Assembly: GCA_004009845.1 (NCBI GenBank)
Contig: RMBW01000002.1
Span: 372,001 to 436,000 of the forward strand
Direction of reading: 5' to 3'
DNA from: Davidsoniella eucalypti
Lineage: Eukaryota > Ascomycota > Sordariomycetes > Microascales > Ceratocystidaceae
Length of the DNA: 64,000 nt
Positions 59,353 to 64,000 of the stretch are shown here, piece after piece. The notes beneath the pieces are model-generated. The model did no database searches. It saw only the letters and a list, made by a program, of their open reading frames with translations, and was not told the DNA's origin. The first letter of the stretch is position 1, and every line of letters begins with the position of its first letter. The position numbers and the translations under genes were made by a program.

Positions 59353-60338
59353 CACTTCTTTTTCCGTCTTTCCCAGTCGACTATCGATTCGATTATCCTT
59401 AGAAGACGGCTGGCCTTTCAACTACTGAGTACTTGACAGCTGGTCGCATCTTCATCCGCTCTCCGCACCATATCTGCCATATCACATCTATTATTCTTTT
59501 TTCTCTTTCCCTGTCTTTCTCTTGCATCAATTGACCAACCCCACGACTTATCGCAATATCAACAACCACCACCACTGCCGCACCACAACCAACAAACAAC
59601 CGCCCTAGCTGCATTTCGCTATCTTTGCCTCGACGCACCCGTCCCTGCCAACTGCCCACTTGCTCGCCCGCTTTGGATCCACCGCCTTTTGCCCACTACT
59701 AGCAAAGACGCTCTGGCCCCAAGTGAAGCAGAAGCTGCCAACAGTAGCAGTATAAAAGCCCCTCCAGGCTAGCTCTTCCACCACAACGTCCCGTGCTATC
59801 TTCCACAAGCACACACGCTCCTCTTTATCAGTTAAAAAAAAGCCCATCTTTGATTGGCCGCACCCTACCGGCCCGTCCGCTGCCTCTGAGAAGCTGCCGC
59901 CCAGCAATTGAATTGCCCACGGCCGTGCTCCTTCAAACGACGCCAGTTTACAAGTATACATTATACATACTGTGGCCCGATCCGGCTATCGCCTCATCGT
60001 CGTCCAGACTTGCTCGCCCGAATTCTCGCATTGAAAAACATCAGATCGGACCCATCGAGCGTTCCTACGAATCTAGTATTCATCCTTCCTTAGAGTCTAC
60101 GAGCTGTAACACCTGCACTTCGTTTTCTTCCTTTCTTTGCTATTCCTTGATATTTTTTATTATTCATCTTTCGCTGCTAGCCTAGCGTTGACGCTCCTTG
60201 TCTCTCGCTCGCTACCATACCGTATCTCTACTATAATACACTGCGCCCGTCAAAGCGCCTGTCCCTTGTCTTCTACTACGAGGCCTGGAGATTTTGAAGA
60301 ACACCTTTCTAGTTCTACATACCACATCTTCCCACAAC

Positions 60339-63300
60339 ATGGATCCCAACCAGTCGCAGCACCCTAATGGCGTGCCGCCTCCGACTGCTCGCCGTTTGCA
60401 TATCGCCCATAGACGTAGTCCGTCTGAGATGACGCCTCTCGTCAGCGTTTTGACCAGCCCTGGTGGTAAGTGCTAACATAACTGAAACACATAGTGAACC
60501 TTGTAGCTGCATACGTTACGATATGGTACCACTGCTTGCAATTATTCGGTAGCTAACATGCATAATTCACCTTAGTTGACCAGTTGGCTCTTCAACAACA
60601 AATCGAGCTGCTCCAACAACAGCAACAACAACTGCAGGCTACTCAGCAGCAGTTTGTGATGTTGCAACAAGGTGCTATGGGTATTCCTCAGATGAACCCG
60701 CAGATGGGTGCTGCTGGTGCTTTCCAGTTCCCCGTCCCTGTTCAGCCCATGGGTATCAACCCCCAGCAGTCCCAACAGCACAACACGCACCGCCGTACTC
60801 CCTCGGCCGCCCAGAGCATGAACCTTGGTGGCGGCCCTCCTCCTGCTCCGTCATCCGGTACTTCTAACAACGGAGATACCAATGGCCACTCCAGTGGACA
60901 GTCTGGTGGTCGCGGTGGAAGCCGCGGTGGAGGCCATCAGCGTAGACACTCCTTGGCACTCGCCGATGCCCGCAAGGCGGCTGAGGCTGCTCAGCAGAAG
61001 CGCACCACCTCGGGTTTCCAATTCCCCGCTGCTGCCCCTCCCAACGATGACACTCAGAGCAATGCTTCATCCGAGGCTACTCACCAGTCTTTCAACTCCT
61101 CCCGCCCTACTCGTGGCGGTCACGGCCGTAGCCAGTCCATGGCTATTGGCTCTCGTGGTGGCATGGCTACTGGTCGCCCTCCTTCCGAAGGTGGTCGTGG
61201 TGGCCACGGCCGCACCCCCTCTCGCAATTTCGAGGGCAACTGGCGTCAGAGCCAGGGTCAAACCCTGGATTCTTCTGCCCAACAACAACAACAACAGCAG
61301 CAGCAGCAGCAGCATCAACAGCAACAGCAGCTACAGCAGCAGGCCCCGCCGCAACAGCTACAGCAGCCTCAGATGCCCAACGCCCAAGGTGGCTACCAGC
61401 CCGGCCATCGCTCTCGTCCTAGTGTTAACCAGTCTATCAACTCGATTGGCTCGTTCCAGTACACCGGCCAGCCTATGATGTCTATGAATGGCCAGATGCT
61501 TATTCCTGGTATGAATGGCATGGCCCTGAACGCCATGCAGATTGGCCAGCTCCAGGCTCTCCAGGCTGCCCAGGCCCAGGGCCAGATGGTTAACCCTTTA
61601 ATGGGCCTGCAGGGTAGCCAGCATGCCTCTATGCTGCCGCAAGGCCAACAGGGTCAACAGGGTAACAACGTCACCCGCAAAACTCTTTTCACCCCATACC
61701 TTCCCCAGGCTACTCTTCCTGCTCTTCTCAACAACGGTCAGCTTGTTGCTGGCGTTCTGCGTGTCAACAAGAAGAACCGTAGCGACGCCTATGTTACTAC
61801 TCAGGACGGTCTTTTGGATGCCGATATCTTCATTTGCGGTTCCAAGGATCGTAATCGTGCTCTTGAGGGCGATCTTGTTGCCATTGAGCTTCTCGATGTC
61901 GATGAGGTCTGGTCTCAAAAGCGCGAGAAGGAGGAGAAGAAGAAGCGCAAGGACAACACCGAGTCCCGTGGCGGTCCCTCTAACGGCCGTGATGATGGCG
62001 CCTCGGAAGGTGGTATTCGCCGCCGTGGTTCTCTTCGTGAGCGTCCTACCCAGAAGAAGAACGACGATGTTGAAGTTGAGGGTCAGTCTCTCCTGCTTGT
62101 CGAGGAGGAGGAAATCAATGACGAACAGAAGCCCCTTTACGCTGGCCACGTTGTTGCGGTTATTGACCGTATGAGCGGACAGATGTTCTCGGGAACTCTG
62201 GGACTATTGCGCCCTAGCAGCCAGGCCACCAAGGAGAAACAGGAGGCTGAGCGTGCTGCCCGTGATGGTGGAAACTCTCGCCCCAACCATACTGAGAAGC
62301 CTAAGATTGTCTGGTTCAAGCCTACCGATAAGCGCGTGCCTCTCATTGCCATTCCTACTGAACAGGCTCCCCGCGACTTTGTCGAGAACCACGCTTCTTA
62401 CGCTGACAGAATCTTCGTTGCCTCTATCAAGCGCTGGCCAATCACCTCTCTTCACCCCTTCGGTACTCTTGTTGAGCAGCTGGGTAGAATGGGTGATGTT
62501 AAGGTCGAGACTGATGCTCTGCTACGCGACAACAACTTTGCCAGTGACGAATTCTCCGATGCTGTCATCCGCAGTGTCGGTCTGCAAGACTGGTCTCTCG
62601 AAAAGGAGACCGAGACCGAACTGGAGTCTCGCCGTGATTTCCGCGAAGAGAAGGTCTTCACCGTCGACTTTGGCGGAACCATGGAGCTTGGCAACGCTGT
62701 TCACGTTAAGACCCGTGCTGACGGCAAGATCGAGATCGGTGTTCACATGCCTGATGTCACTCACTTTGTCAAGCCGGGCTCTCTTGTTGATCGTGAGGCT
62801 CGTAAGCGCGGTACTGCTGTTCACCTACTCAACCGTGCCTGCCCTCTGCTCCCCCACAAGCTGTGGGCCGATGTCTGCGCTCTCAAGCCTAGTGAGGATC
62901 GCCTGACTTTCAGTGTGGTCTTCACTGTCAACCCTGTCACTGGTGTCATTGACGAGAACGAGACATGGGTTGGCAAGGCCATCGTTAAGAGTACTAGCAC
63001 CATTGGTCTTCAGGGCATTGATGCTATCATCGGAGGCAAGCAGGATGCTGGCCCTATCCCTTCTCGTGATATTCAAATCCTCAACGCTGTCGTTGAGAAG
63101 TTCAAGGAGAAGCGTCTTGGTGGCGGTAGCGACCCCATCGCCCCTCTTCGTCTCCTGTCTCAGCTGGATGATGAGAACATGCCTGTTCGCACCAACATCT
63201 TCGAGACTTCTCCCGCCACCGAGCTGTGGGAGGAACTTACTCACACTGTCAACGCTTATGTTGGCCAGAGACTGCTTGCTGGTCTGCCTGAGAAGGCTCT

Positions 63301-64000
63301 GCTTCGCCGTCACCTCACCCCCAGCCCGCGCCGCCTAACTACCTTTGTTGACCGCATGAACGCACTGGGCTTCGATATCGATGCTACCAGCAGTGGGAAG
63401 CTCCAGAACAGTTTGTTCAAGGTTGATGATGACAACATTCGCAAGGGTATGGAGACACTGCTGTTCAAGACTATGCAGCGTGCCAAGTACTTCATTGCAG
63501 GCAAGACCGCACAGGAGCTGTGGCCTCACTATGCCCTGAACCTGCAGGTGTACACTCACTTCACTCGCCCTGTGCATCGCTTTGCTGACATCATCGTCCA
63601 CCGTCAACTACAGGCTATTCTGACTGGTACTGAGTACACTGAGGACGTTGAGCAGTTGGTTAAAACTGTCGACTTGTACAACGTCAAGGAGGAGTCTGCG
63701 CAGAATTCCCAGGAGCAGAGCGTACACATTGAATCGTGTCGTGCGATGGACAAGGAGCGCCTCGCCACTGAAGGTGATATGATTGTTGAGGGTATCGTTG
63801 TCTGCGTCTATGAGTCTGCCTTCGACGTCTTCATTCCCAAATGGGGCTTTGAGAAGCGTGTCCACTGCGATCAGCTGCCTCTCAAGAAGGCTGAGTTCCG
63901 TAAGGAGAGGCGTGTTCTGGAACTGTACTGGGAGAAGGGTGTCCCTAGTTCCGCCTACGTTCCCGAGGATGAACGTCCCAAGGCCAATGTCTCCCAGCGT
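60339..64000 (+). CDS. ssd1: Ssd1-like RNA-binding protein with inactive RNase II (RNB) domain, 3'-truncated
   Basis: A cytoplasmic mRNA-binding translational repressor acting in cell-wall integrity and polarised growth, under Cbk1/COT1-type kinase control in relatives. About 1,184 residues are visible. Exon 60339-60465 is joined to 60576-64000 (open to the window end) by a 110-bp intron (GTAAGT, GCTAAC, CTTAG), giving LTSPGVDQLALQQQ. The N-terminus has HIAHRRSPSE and RRHSLALADARKAAE segments resembling the kinase-target and Ssd1 N-terminal motifs, plus Gln-rich and Gly/Arg-rich regions; poly-Gln lies at about residues 278-300. Cold-shock-like domains begin near residue 409 (TLFTPYLPQATLPALL). 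The RNB domain (about 730-1085) has TMELGNAVH where active enzymes have a D-x-D-D core, so the catalytic aspartates are lost, as in known Ssd1. The C-terminal S1-like part is cut by the window. Confidence 0.93.
61278..61346 (+). repeat. CAA/CAG repeat coding poly-Gln in ssd1
   Basis: A run of CAACAACAG-type codons, interrupted once by CAT and once by CTA, codes for about 20 glutamines. It is a probable site of length variation. Confidence 0.85.

Larger units (their letters stand above)
56144..60338. other. Gene-poor region between the HNH gene and ssd1
   Basis: It holds the 83-bp inverted repeat (56315-56827) and the ssd1 promoter and leader. Other frames, including 58460-58966 on the minus strand (168 codons), lack any recognisable domain. 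A short CTCTGACT triplication lies near 58034-58056. No RNA gene was seen. Confidence 0.5.

Noticed and set aside
61598..62149. Antisense frame inside ssd1
   Set aside because: Shadow of the conserved Ssd1 coding sequence on the + strand.

Overview
The window is eukaryotic. It is a stretch of a filamentous ascomycete chromosome (Pezizomycotina; a Sordariomycete is my best guess, from protein resemblance only). The evidence is short GT...AG introns of about 55-200 bp with CTAAC-like branch sites, a nuclear tRNA-Val with an intron at position 37/38, and a fungal gene set: Tof1, formin, Mkt1, Tlg1, Gle1, an eIF4E-family protein, Ssd1, a DUF4048-like protein and a NACHT-type pseudogene. No operons, CRISPR arrays or prokaryotic mobile elements are visible. 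Exon structures were built by hand from reading frames, splice sites and remembered family architecture.

Layout. 0-3.2 kb: the 3' part of tof1 (+), convergent with a 2-oxoglutarate/Fe(II) dioxygenase (-). 4.6-10.5 kb: a Bni1/SepA-type formin (-). 10.5-14.6 kb: no recognised gene. 14.7-15.6 kb: a Cys-rich RING-like orphan (+), followed by a dispersed repeat and a short retroposon. 17.4-19.4 kb: a DUF4048-like protein (-). 23.1-26.3 kb: a five-exon ATP-dependent DNA ligase (+). 26.5-28.6 kb: accessory-looking DNA holding tRNA-Val(AAC), diverged duplications and a broken NACHT/ankyrin gene. 28.7-30.1 kb: a second, six-exon dioxygenase (-). 31.3-33.9 kb: mkt1 (+). 34.7-36.0 kb: a secreted, repeat-rich protein with Kex2-like sites (-). 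36-42.6 kb: a long gap. 42.6-44.0 kb: an eIF4E-family protein (-). 46.5-47.3 kb: tlg1 (+). 48.5-50.4 kb: gle1 (-). 50.4-60.3 kb: gene-poor DNA holding most of the short retroposons, an HNH nuclease gene and an 83-bp perfect inverted repeat. 60.3 kb to the end: ssd1 (+), cut by the window.

Function. The conserved genes are housekeeping or morphogenesis genes with no shared pathway: replication fork protection (Tof1), polarised actin assembly (formin), mRNA fate (Mkt1, Ssd1, eIF4E-like, Gle1) and endosome/Golgi fusion (Tlg1). Between them lie accessory islands. The most unusual signal is a family of very short A- or AT-tailed insertions flanked by 7-14 bp target-site duplications (30.4, 52.2, 52.3 and 53.7 kb, with related copies at 16.0 and 54.3 kb). 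Next in interest are the HNH gene beside a long perfect hairpin, and the repeat protein with spaced Kex2-type sites.
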